Below are positions 38,365 through 48,215 of a stretch of DNA of 64,000 nucleotides, piece after piece. The stretch is from the NCBI RefSeq assembly GCF_964355755.1, contig NC_092675.1, positions 17,061,312-17,125,311 of the forward strand, given 5' to 3'. The translations under genes were made by a program, and so were the position numbers. This stretch comes from Antedon mediterranea. Lineage: Eukaryota; Echinodermata; Crinoidea; Comatulida; Antedonidae. The notes below the pieces were generated by a model that worked only from the letters and a program-made list of their open reading frames with translations, had not been told where the DNA came from and made no database searches. Position 1 is the first letter of the stretch; each line of letters opens with the position of its first letter.

Positions 38365-38420
38365 GGAAGGATTTGAACCAATCACCGGTGTCTTCAAAGC
38401 CAGAATCCTTACTGTGCCTG
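38365..38420 (-). repeat. tRNA-derived SINE-like fragment
   Basis: On the minus strand a GGCACAGTAAGGATTCTGGC segment (A-box-like) is followed by GGTTCAAATCC (a B box). The spacing resembles a tRNA-SINE head. It does not fold into a complete tRNA by eye. Confidence 0.4.
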
Positions 38421-39488
38421 AAAATTAGTTCACACTGCTAAGAATTACCCCTACTGTTTAAAATTACCACCCAAACACAATTATACCCTCAATAGTTATC
38501 AACAGTGGCTCTGCCACAAGGAATTCAATCATCATATGACAAAAGAAAAAACAGTGATGACAGCGTTACTAACAGTTGTGCCCCGGAATTCCCTACCAAT
38601 TAATGACAACGAATGACAATCTACTTAGATTTCATATGACTGTGTTCTAGGCCGTTGAACTAAAATCGCCTATGTGATAATAATTACATTAAAATCACCT
38701 ATGTGGTACAATAAATATATATCTATTCGCATCTACTATTTATTAGTACAGTTCTTTCACGTTTCCTCCGTTACCACACAGGCTTCACTAGTTCAATATA
38801 ATTGTTTTGCATCTCACTATTGTCTTACGACGCTAAACCAATGACGTTTTGTAAGGATAGTTTTTACTTTTTCTGCAATAATTATTGTAGAGCGATAGTT
38901 ATAGTGTACATAGATACTTTATAAAGAAATCGCGCGTTCTGCCTACAATGTTTACAAATCAACAAATATTATTTGCCACCTACCAAACCTGTATAGTACT
39001 TTGTTAAGCGGCGCTGTCGAATGAGCATCGTGCGCGGTATAAAGACGTGTGCTGTCAATATCAAACACACAGTAGTGAAATACGATGTTAACAGCTTATT
39101 AATCTACCTGTATTTGTATAATTCTGAGTAAAACCAGTCAAATGAATAAATAAATAAATACATTCAAACTAGCGACCACTGGAACCGCGGCAGCAGTTAT
39201 TGAATTGTTGCAATCGCATTTACAGTAGAACATATGTTTGTGTGACGATAGAGAGGGCGCACTACAACTTTCCAACCAACTCAGAGGAGCTGAGGGGATT
39301 AAAAAGATAGTACTGTACTATTTAAAAAGAATTTACTGCTTTACCAATTTTAAAGGCCAGATGCAAAAAATTTCTATTGATCATACATTCCAATAATTAT
39401 CGATCTATAGTTTCCTCTATGTTTCATAATTTTTGGGATTTTATTTGTGTTACACGAGCTTGTTAAAAATAAGCACTTTCTTATCAGT

Positions 39489-39513
39489 GGGGGGGGGGGG
39501 GGGGGGGGGGGGG
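39489..39513 (+). repeat. Poly-G run (25)
   Basis: Twenty-five consecutive G in an AT-rich context. G-quadruplex-prone, and also a place where assembly errors occur. Confidence 0.85.
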
Positions 39514-39959
39514 ATAGTTCAAATTACATAGTAAAATATCTATTCTTTTGTATACAAATTTTGTAAATAGAGAGGTATTTCAAAAAGCTATGAAAAATAA
39601 ACGGTGTGGTAAAAAATGTTATCAGATGACTAAATATAGGTAATATAACTTGAATTTACATTTCTGGTATTTTTCAACTTCAGATTTATATTTTTATCCA
39701 CCGTATATCCACCATCTTTTTTCACCTTCTAGGTAGTCACCAGACATGTTTTTACATTAGGTTAAACTATCTAACTACTGAAAAAAAAGTCTTCCTGGTT
39801 TTTATGTCAGAATTTAACCATATTAAGGGAAATTAATGTTTTTCGTCTTGATTTCTGTTACAAATATTTGATAACCAGATATTATATTTAAAATTCATGC
39901 CTCTACCTGAGCTTTAAAAGAGAGCATACAAGACATTTTAATATTCCTACAGTAATCTT

Positions 39960-39965
39960 TTTATT
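39960..39965 (-). terminator. Candidate poly(A) signal of NDUFA7
   Basis: AATAAA on the minus strand, about 180 nt past the NDUFA7 stop codon. No closer canonical signal was seen. Confidence 0.45.
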
Positions 39966-40144
39966 TACATAAATTCTTACACTCATATTCGACCTAGCTT
40001 TACAATTTACTGTCACTATATCATAACTGCCAAAATCCAAAAACATGCTTCTCTGGCAAACAAACATCAAATCTGACAGGGAAGATGTACTCGATCATAA
40101 GTCTATTTTTAAAACACTTCATTATTATTGATGTATGCCAAGTA

Positions 40145-42310
40145 TTATTCTAAGTATGGTTGATCTGTGGATAGTTTCCATTTATGTTCACGACCGGGTC
40201 GAATAACCTTTCTCTTCGCAGGCAAGTCAGTGGTGCTGTAAAAAAAGAGATTGACTTATTAATTTTAACCACTGCATTACAACATTAAACTTTAAAGATA
40301 ATTCTGTTATTTAAAAGGTATTGTTGTGTTTAGTTCTGCATCTCTGGGACATTTCTTTATTGAAATTTCTATTTATAAGTATTTATTTTTGATGATCCAA
40401 TAAATATATTTGAATAAATAATGGATCATCCTTAATAGAATCTAGAGAAACCAGATGAAACCTTTCACTAGCATTGCAATTTAATTTAATAAGTAATTGT
40501 GTATATACTTGATTAAATAAAAGAAACTAAGTGAAGTACTTGGCAAAATATATCAGGGAAAACTATATTTGGAGAGAGAGGGCTCACTATTTGATATTTT
40601 GATCAGTCCATGTTAAAAGAATACAGAGGGCGTGCTATTTAATATCTCATATGGACGATACAGGTAAGTCAGATTTTAATATAATAAGCTTTTGTGACGT
40701 GACCAATATATCAATTTTCCTGAAAATCAACAGCCATGTTCTGTAAGTATATATTAAAACCCAAACATTCAGATTGATAACTTCAAAATTGTGGACGCTA
40801 TCGTGCTAACAAACAAAGCAAGTACTATAACAATAGCTAAATTCTATTTTGGCAAATAATAACAACACTATTACTGCAGTGCTTACCTCTCAGACTGTTG
40901 AGCAAGTTGCTTGACATCTGGTCTGTAGACAACACCTGGTGGTGCTGATAGACGTCTACCATCTCTTGTGAAGTAATAGTTATCGCTTACTATGTGTGAC
41001 GGACCATCAGGAAGGGCTGGCTTTGGAACATCTCTATACATTTCACAGAAAACACAGAAATTGAAATGCAAATATTAAAATACAAATACTAAAATAACAA
41101 AAACAAATTTTTTTAAATATCATTGTTATATATTAAAATGATACCTTGTTGATTGCTCAGGTCTGTATCGAAGTTGCAATGTTTTTTGTAGATCCCTCTG
41201 CAAGATTCAACATAAATTGTTTAGTAGATACAGTACAAGGAGTTTACTACTCAAATAAAGTTGTGGTAGATATATATTAAAGCACTGTTTGTTTATACAC
41301 ATTTGACATTATTATTAATTATTATTATTATTATTATTTATAAGGCTGGTCAACTGTATCGAATGATTGCATCATTTAAGTTTTAATTAATTACACCTAT
41401 CCTTTGAACAGAATGATTTTCCTTTATAAATCATGGTTTGGCTCAGTGAGTAAAAAGCTGTGGCCATTGCTTAGTAGTACGTTTGAGTTTGAATCCCCGA
41501 TATGTGTAAATAATAAACATCACAGCTTAAACCAAAAAATCAAAACTAGTCCACAAAAAAGATACCAAACTTCACGCAAAAAATGCTAAATTTAAAAAAT
41601 ACAACCAAAATGTAAAATTTTGTGTCCGAGCGCATCATTTAATTTTGAGTTTATTAAATTATTATTCTAGGATAACTTAATTCATATTGATATAAAGTTT
41701 GCAGTACACCACGTGTATTAGTTCTAGACGTTTCAAATTCTGAATTCATATTTTAAAAAATGACTTATTGACATACTTCAATTCAATCAATGACAATGTG
41801 CACCTCGCATGCACATTGTCACACTTTCATCCCATATCCAGTGTTGCGCTTTTAATTTTATACTTAATCATCCTATCTATATCTTACTGCAATACTGTAA
41901 TACTAATAGTGACTATGTTATGTAGTTAGTAGGCCTAGCCTAGACTGTCGGTACCACCAACAACTCTCAAAGAGCAGCGCCACTAGGATACTCTCCTACC
42001 TTACTCTACTACTAGTACTACTACTAGGCCTAGGCCTACTACTCTAGTCTAGGGAATCACACTAGTACTACTAGTAGGCTAGCTAGGCCTAGCTAGCTAG
42101 GCTAGGCCTCTAGCTAGCTAGTAGGCCTACTGTACTGTTGCTAATGCTGGTCCAGAGTTAATATATCAGGCCTAGCCTACCATCCACACAAAAAATAACC
42201 CTAACCAGCAGAAGTATGATAAAGTATAAACATTATTATAAATTATTACAAATACTAACCCCTGCTAAGAAATTACGAAGTCTTTGAATAATTGGCGTAG
42301 CGGTAGCCAT
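40145..42310 (-). CDS. NDUFA7: NADH dehydrogenase [ubiquinone] 1 alpha subcomplex subunit 7 (complete, 4 exons)
   Basis: Minus-strand exons 42310-42260, 41197-41145, 41033-40887 and 40235-40145 (TAA), all GT/AG, phases 0, 2, 2. They join to 113 aa, the same length as human NDUFA7. The start [17 protein letters not shown] matches the family's amphipathic N terminus. [15 protein letters not shown] follows, then the invariant [18 protein letters not shown] core and APP. The end is [13 protein letters not shown], where human stops at QPYL. No cleavable presequence is evident, as usual for this subunit. Family role: accessory subunit of respiratory complex I, on the matrix side of the inner membrane. 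It is head to head with RPS28, with start codons separated by 264 bp. Confidence 0.97.
41434..41499 (+). repeat. tRNA-derived SINE-like fragment
   Basis: TGGCTCAGTGAGTAAAAAGC resembles an A-box region and GAGTTTGAATCCCCG a B box, about 50 bp apart, in NDUFA7 intron 1. No intact acceptor stem, so not a tRNA gene. Confidence 0.45.
41990..42180. repeat. TAGGCCTA/CTAGCTAG-rich simple sequence cluster
   Basis: Short self-complementary words (TAGGCCTAGGCC, CTAGCTAGCTAG, ACTACTAGTACT) are densely repeated. It lies in NDUFA7 intron 1, just upstream of the exon-1 donor side. Confidence 0.7.
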
Positions 42311-42325
42311 TTTGATTTCCACAAA

Positions 42326-42346
42326 TGACCTTGTGCATGATGGGAA
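42326..42346 (-). promoter_or_regulatory. Candidate ERR-type half site and ZNF143-like motif upstream of NDUFA7
   Basis: On the minus strand, TTCCCATCATGC (42346-42335) resembles the CCCA..ATGC core of the ZNF143/Staf element found in many housekeeping promoters. It abuts ACAAGGTCA (42334-42326), which matches 8 of 9 bases of the estrogen-related-receptor site TCAAGGTCA that is common in respiratory-chain genes. The pair is 16-36 bp before the ATG, so it is either promoter-proximal or within a very short 5' UTR. Confidence 0.4.
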
Positions 42347-42535
42347 TAATTTCAAGCTCTATTATTATATTGGTAATTACATATGATAATAAGAATAAAA
42401 TTAATTAAAAATATTACTTTTAATAATAATAATAAATATATCATTTTAAAATAATTTTTTTGAAAAGAGATAGATTTTTTTTGGTGTTAAATAATCTTGT
42501 AATTCATATGTCAAAAAAGGACACGCTTGTTTCTG

Positions 42536-42542
42536 CCTTTTC
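42536..42542 (+). promoter_or_regulatory. TOP-like initiator of RPS28
   Basis: CCTTTTC, 33 nt before the ATG, within TTCTGCCTTTTCGTCGC. Ribosomal-protein transcripts in animals usually start at a C followed by pyrimidines with a short 5' UTR (TOP motif, mTOR-responsive translation). The position and sequence fit. The start site itself is not observed. Confidence 0.5.
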
Positions 42543-42574
42543 GTCGCAAAACGTGATTTTGATCGTAATACAAA

Positions 42575-45177
42575 ATGGACAAGCCAGTAAAACTTGCAAA
42601 AGTACGTACTTAAGACACTGTTTCTGGAAAAATATTTACAATAGGTTAAAATAGAGTACTTAAAGAACAACAATATGATATATAAAGTAATTTATATTAT
42701 GTAGTTAATCAATGATTTGCTCCGGTGGCTGCTATCCGGCGGTCCCTCGGCCCTCCTGTGTGCATGTGAATGCACGTCAACAGCCTGCCCTTTCCTGCTT
42801 CAACGGTTTGCTGGGCTTTGCTTAGCGAGCGAAATGAGCCTAGGCTAGGCCTAGTTAACCAGAACCGAACGCTGAAAGTACGGATCGACCGGTTGTATTG
42901 TCTCACTTTTTCATGAAAACGATCTACGTTCAATTCAATATTTGGTATTACAACAACACGTAACATATCCATGCATGTATGTTACTGTGTGCGTCATATA
43001 TATAATAATTAATATGGAAAGCCAAAAACTGATCATCCAAAACTTATCTAAAAGAATGGATTAGGCCAAGTTGAGCCGCCGACAAGTTGAGCCGCCGCCA
43101 GAAAAACGTTATTTTCTATGGAACGCCAAATGCTAACTTTCGCCGGTGCTCGTTCAATTTATGTTAGGGATAACGATGTAGGCCTACATTCAAATGTTTA
43201 TATATCATGGTTTTTAGTATATATATTATTAAATATTATAATTAAAGAAATAATTATGAAAATCTGGCTTGTAGATTCCAAAATATAAAACATCACCGAA
43301 AGTGATCGTTTTTAGCCAAAAATGACGTAAACATGTTGCCCCTCACTCAGTCGGCAGTTGTATGAACTAGGCCTACTCCATTTTTCGGTAAAATAATTAT
43401 ATAAAATCATGTTTTTTAGTAAAATATTTTGTGTATTAACATTTTAAAATTCAATAAAATATGATATTAAAAGATTAGTAAATAAAAAATAATATTCGAA
43501 AAATGTTAATACTCTATTAATTAGTCCTGAGAGACAACGTGACTTTACGTGGTAGGCCTACACGCGAGAAAAATTATGAGTGCACTGAATTTTTTCCTCG
43601 AAAGATTAAAAACAATTAAATTATTAAATATTACTACTTTCCTTTGCTGTGTTAATTGTAATAGGCCTATGTAATTATATATTATTTATTTTCATGACAC
43701 AATAAACCAAGACCATGAACTAGGACACCATCCTAATCACTACGCGAAATGTCGTAAAAGACGCATGCACTGGGCGTTTCATAGAAATCACCGGCGGCTC
43801 AACTTGTCGGCGGCCCAACCGGTCATATCCCAAAAGAATCTACGCCGTGGTTAGGATTCCGACACGCTATTGCGCATGCCCAGAGCGAAGTAATTATAGC
43901 TTGCACCTACACCACCACACCGAGATTCGGAGTTTTAACTAGATTTAGATCGCGAGAGCAATGGATGAAACTTGACCTAGGCCATACATGAATTAATAAT
44001 TAAAATAAAACTACACCGCACATTAAAATAATTATTATGATATTGATAAGAATCGGTATCTATCTTAATCGAATGCTGTAATTTTATTAGACAGAGAATT
44101 GAAAGTATGAAGTTCGGAATGGGAAAAACACAGGCCTGCCCTGTGCCAAAACGAGCGATGCGCCTCTCACGTCGATTTCACATCCTCTCTCTGCCATAGT
44201 GTTATGTATCTGGGGTTCACACTACTATACATGTAATGATGTTTATGTTTTTGTGAATGGAAATAAAGAAACAAACAAACATCAAGGTAGAAAGGAATGG
44301 ACTCTGCACTGTTTTTAGCATATTCTTGTGTATTTCAAGAAATGTACGAAAGTGAATAGCGACCCCGACTCCCCGAACAGTTTTTGTTTTTTTCACGTCA
44401 ACAAATCAACTTGGTACGATTATTGTATGCACAGTATAATGCGTATATGAAATCTTTTTTTTGTACTTGAAAGAATCATAAAACTGTCATGTAATTATAA
44501 TTCATATATGAATGAAGCAACAACTTTTTTAATTACAAAATAAATAGGCCACTGGTCACATCTAGCTGGTACTGGTATTAGTTAGTAGCATCTAGGCTAG
44601 TGCTAGTAGCTACTAGCTATTTTACTACGCCGTGGTGGAGGAGCTTCGCGATGAATGATCCATCGCTGTAAGCTTGTAGAGTAGAGGCGCCGATCACTCT
44701 TCACCCTGGGCATGCGCAATAGTGTGTCGGATTCCCTAACGCCGGGCCGTTGAGTTCCGGTGCCGGAATCCTAACCACGGCGAAGAATCTATCTGGCACC
44801 TTTTTTTCTTCACTGCTTTTAGAAGAAAAATGTTCAATCTTTAAAAATCCTACGCTTATACTGTAATAAGATTTTCCACTAAATAAAATAAATGTTCTCG
44901 TATATGATTATGATGAGTCTCTGTTATGTTATTTTGAATATATATTTGTTTTTATGCTATTTTAAAATAAAGTAATACTGTATATTAATTATATGATTCT
45001 TTTTAGGTAACCAGAATCCTAGGTAGGACTGGCTCACAAGGTCAGTGTACTCAAGTTCGAGTAGAATTTCTTGATGAATCAAGTCGTTCTATCATCAGGA
45101 ACGTCAAAGGACCAGTCCGTGAAGGCGATATCCTGACACTCCTTGAGTCTGAGAGAGAAGCTAGGAGGTTAAGATAA
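42575..45177 (+). CDS. RPS28: 40S ribosomal protein S28 / eS28 (complete, 2 coding exons)
   Basis: Exon 1, 42575-42601, encodes MDKPVKLAK and ends AAA|gtacgt. Exon 2, 45007-45177, begins GTAACC after ttttag and encodes [20 protein letters not shown] through to SEREARRLR, then TAA. The join is phase 0 and gives 65 aa. This equals the insect and yeast-sized eS28; human has 69 owing to a longer N terminus. The core ([34 protein letters not shown]) is essentially invariant, so the gene looks functional. The protein sits on the 40S head near the mRNA exit. The 2.4-kb intron holds two inverted-repeat elements end to end. A CAAA before the ATG and a TOP-like tract support the start. Confidence 0.97.
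43058..43831. mobile_element. 774-bp inverted-repeat DNA element with 8-bp target duplication (RPS28 intron 1)
   Basis: Ends are inverted over about 60 bp: the left end has GCCGCCGACAAGTTGAGCCG then TTTTCTATGGAACGCC. The right end, read on the other strand, has the same GCCGCCGACAAGTTGAGCCG then TTTCTATGAAACGCC. AAAAGAAT flanks both sides (43050-43057 and 43832-43839), an 8-bp duplication as made by hAT-type transposases. The termini do not resemble classic hAT CAGGG ends. Non-coding. Confidence 0.75.
43840..44785. mobile_element. 946-bp inverted-repeat DNA element abutting the previous one (RPS28 intron 1)
   Basis: The left end CTACGCCGTGGTTAGGATTC and, on the other strand, the right end CTTCGCCGTGGTTAGGATTC define the inverted repeat. 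Further in, both arms share ACTATTGCGCATGCCCAG; the right arm has about 40 extra bp between these blocks. AAT lies just outside both ends. It has no transposase frame. It begins immediately after the 8-bp duplication of the neighbouring element. Confidence 0.7.
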
Positions 45178-45497
45178 AATAACAGTATGTAAAAAAAGTA
45201 AGGATATGCTCTTTTACAGATTTGTCAAAGAATCGAATATAATGAATGATTACAAAATTATTTTTATTTTTAAAATAATTTAAGAAATTAAGTTTTATGT
45301 AGTACAGTATATACTGAAATAATATTGTATGCATTACCATCTTTTTTAGATACATTGTTTGGAAGACTTTCATTCAAACCAATACAAGAAACCCAACACC
45401 ATGATTCCAGAATATTAAGGCAACAGTGCGGCACTTTGGATTAGATAAAAATTCATAATCTTCACAATCGTTGTTAAATTATAGATTATTGAATAAA
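45178..45497 (+). other. RPS28 3' UTR with poly(A) signal
   Basis: AATAAA at 45492-45497. A possible acceptor (CATCTTTTTTAG) at about 45340-45350 suggests a 3' UTR intron may be present, as in some other RPS28 genes, but the matching donor is uncertain. Confidence 0.5.
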
Positions 45498-45632
45498 GGC
45501 AACCAACAAGGAAATCAATGTTATTATTTATTTTTTGAGCAGGAAACAATTTTCATACAAGCATAATTATCTTTTTTTACTAAAAATGTCTGTTTAAGTA
45601 GCAAAATAAACCAAAATGTGTTGATTTTGTAC

Positions 45633-45717
45633 ATGTTATGCGCGATTTGAACGATTTGCGCAATTTCAAATTGCGCAAGGATTTTTTTGCGCAAATCGTT
45701 CAAATCGCGCATAACAT
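45633..45717. repeat. Perfect 31-bp inverted repeat (hairpin) downstream of RPS28
   Basis: The arm 45633-45663 starts ATGTTATGCGCGATTTGAAC. It is exactly complementary to 45687-45717, separated by 23 nt. The loop contains a further TTGCGCAA that can pair with the arm, giving an alternative inner stem. No open frame. Confidence 0.95.
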
Positions 45718-47205
45718 ACACACTGCTGCACTCCGTGCGTTTTGGAGGATTCCCCAATCTGTAATCATAATATGATTGGTGAAATACAATCATGCGGTAC
45801 AGATTTTTGGATGTGGATGTCCAAATCACTCACGCCGATACATCGTGATGTACATATCAAAATAGAGTATCAAAATCAATCGATGATTTCTCAAAATTGA
45901 CATGCACGATTGTGGAGAACTTTTGATATGTTGTTAACTATAAAAATAACATTGTTAATATGTTAAGAAATTCTAGATCCCTTACACTGGAACGAGATGA
46001 AACAATACAAACCACTGCTTATGGCCTACTACTAGTACTAGTCATTTTAAGTTCACTGTGTTTAGGCCTGTGGGCTTATTGTATTTCAAAACCCAAACCA
46101 ACAACAAAAATAATTCGCAAATATATTTATTAGCACTCGAAGTTTGAACATTTAGAATGTAGACATTTAGACCTTGCACAGTAGATGATTTGTTTTTCCT
46201 CTTGAAAGTGACTAAATTTACAATGACGCCCTCTCTCGTTAAAAATAATATTTACTTTTTTTACAAACGTGGTTGTGTGTTGTATGTTGTTGAATTGGTT
46301 GTGAAGAACTCCCCGCACACGTCACGCACGCTGCAGCACAATCCACCCACCCACAATCAAATACACTGCAGGTATCTTTCGGGCACCACTAGCTTTAGTG
46401 CCTTTTAAATGACGTTTAGAGCCAAAAAAAGTGTAATATAGGCCGATCCATAATATATGTGTACTACCCACCACCGTCTTCAATAATGAACTAGCCTTAT
46501 ATACAAATAGGGCCTATTAGGAAAAATAATTTTTTAAAGTTGTCTAGGCCTAGGCCTAGGTAGGCCTCTAGGCTAGTTATTAGTAGGCCTATAGGCCCTA
46601 GGCTAGGCCCTATCCCAGCAGGTAGGCCCTAGGCCTAGTAGGCCTACCACCTAGGCTAGATCCATCCAGCAGGTACAGGTAGGTAGATATACATACAGTA
46701 TATACTATAGGCCAAGGATTAGTTATTTAGACTAAATTTTAGGCTAGGCTAGCCATACATGTGGAGGATACTTCCATTCAATGCCCATATAGCTAGGAAG
46801 GAGGCTGGCCTAGTAGACTACCTACTTTTCCAGTTTAGTCGGGAGTTTAGTGTTGTAGTAATTAGGCTAGGCCTAGTTAGCTAGCCATTATAATATAAGG
46901 GAAGAAGAGTAACACAGGCATTGTTGTTATGATTAGGCTGACTTATTTCTTGAGAAGGTAAACTAAATATAATAATAATAAGATTTATACAGCGCACATA
47001 TCCACTAAAAAGTGCTCTAGGCGCTTGTGAAAACCATGAAACATATTTAACCTTAAACCTAAATACTAGGCCTACTGAAAGTTTTGACCAAAAAAAAAGC
47101 CGAATTAAAAACAAGACCAATAGAACTCACATCAATGCTTCCGTTTATTAGCAATTTTGAGGTGCATAGACCAGCCAGTACATAACTCACAGGTGATGTG
47201 GGTAT
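45718..47205. other. Intergenic; AGGCCT-rich low-complexity region
   Basis: No gene seen. From 46540 to 46660 and around 46730-46880, words such as TAGGCCTAGGCCTAGG, CTAGGCTAG and AGGTAGG are densely repeated. The remainder is AT-rich sequence. Confidence 0.5.
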
Positions 47206-48215
47206 CTAGCTAAACAAATTAAATCTTACAAATTGCCAAAAGCAGCCGACAGCAGATGTGTCATCAGTAGACTTACTTGAACGAATGTGTAAAGATAACC
47301 GAATCCACAGACAAGGAGCTGAAACAGAAAAAGACCTATCGCCCCATGAACGTGCAAATCTGGGCTCAACAAGGAAAAACTTGTCACCGGATCGAAGTCT
47401 TCGAGAAGGTATGTACCAAATGAGCAGCTCGCGAAGGTAATCTGGACCTTCACCATTTAGTGTCTTGAATGTAATCAGGAGTATCTTGAAAATACTCCTA
47501 TAACGGATAGGGAGCCAATGCAACTAATGTAATACTGGAGTGATGTGTTCAAATTTGCTTGTCCCTGTTATTATCCTACTAGCTGTATTCTGCAACAGTT
47601 AGAGGCACTGGATACTTGCCTTTGAAATACCATGAAGGAGAGAATTTCCAAAATCCAAACATGAGGTCACAAAAGCATGTACCACTTGCTCTGTCGCATC
47701 TCTGGAAAGGTATTTTCGTATTCTCTTAATATTGCGCATGTGAAAAGTTGAAGTGCTGGTGATTCTAGATATCTGCCTACTCATACTCATTGATAAGTCA
47801 AGAAAAATACCCAGGTTTTTTGCATTGGGTACTTGATGAATGTGACATTCTCCGATGTTGAGTTGGAGGTCCTCACATTTCTTCATTTGTTTGGGTGAAC
47901 CAAACACAATGAATTCAGTCTTGTCTTCATTTAGCTTCAGAAAGTTTTTCGACATCCAAGCTTTCAAATAAAAAATACAGTTAGTGAGAGACTCAAGAGT
48001 TCCTTTAATTTCAGCGGCACTGGGTTTAAAAAACACATATTTGAGTATCGTCTGCATATACATGATGAGAGAGGTTATATTTTGAGACAATCTCAGAGAT
48101 AGGAAGTAAATAAATAACAAAAAACTGAGGTCCCAAACCCTTGACCCTTGAGGAACAGAATAATCAAGTATGAATGGAGCAGACTTAGCAATTCCCACAC
48201 ATATATCAACCAAGG
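47206..48215 (-). pseudogene. Degenerate non-LTR retrotransposon (CR1/L2-like reverse transcriptase), minus strand
   Basis: On the minus strand, from 48213 down: KSAPFILDYSVPQGS, then KAWMSKNFLKLNEDKTEFIV, then PNAKNLGIFLDLSMSMSRQI, then ATEQVVHAFVTSCLDFGNSL. After a break comes the C-terminal block LHWLPIRYRSIFKILLITFK, TLNGEGPDYLRELL, PSRRLRSGD and DRSFSVSAPCLW. This is the order of CR1/L2-type elements. The catalytic DD box is eroded and frames are broken, so it is inactive. It lacks the 5' half. Confidence 0.85.

Larger units (their letters stand above)
33147..39959. other. Intergenic region between convergent DMRT2 and NDUFA7
   Basis: About 6.8 kb, AT-rich, with no gene I can support. 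A GC-richer patch at 36560-36790 contains an unrecognised 120-aa open frame. A splice-flanked short frame lies at 37866-37925, reported as a finding. A tRNA-derived SINE-like scrap is at 38365-38420, and a 25-G run is at 39489-39513. Dispersed TAGGCCTA motifs occur throughout. Confidence 0.5.
42311..42574. promoter_or_regulatory. Shared bidirectional promoter region of NDUFA7 and RPS28
   Basis: Only 264 bp separate the two divergent start codons, so both promoters and 5' UTRs must fit here unless an upstream non-coding exon exists. No TATA box stands out on either side. Notable sites are listed separately: a TOP-like tract near RPS28, and an ERR-type half site next to a GCATGATGGGAA motif near NDUFA7. 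Bidirectionality is inferred from geometry. Confidence 0.75.

Noticed and set aside
38365-38420. tRNA gene
   Set aside because: A and B boxes are weak and no complete cloverleaf or acceptor stem can be drawn; a SINE-like remnant is more likely.
42709-42972. 87-residue minus-strand frame in RPS28 intron 1
   Set aside because: No family resemblance, and it lies within the intron of a well-defined gene.
44101-44160. Alternative first exon of RPS28 (ATGAAGTTCGG...)
   Set aside because: It lies inside a mobile element and encodes nothing like eS28. The exon at 42575-42601 gives the expected MDKP start with matching phase.
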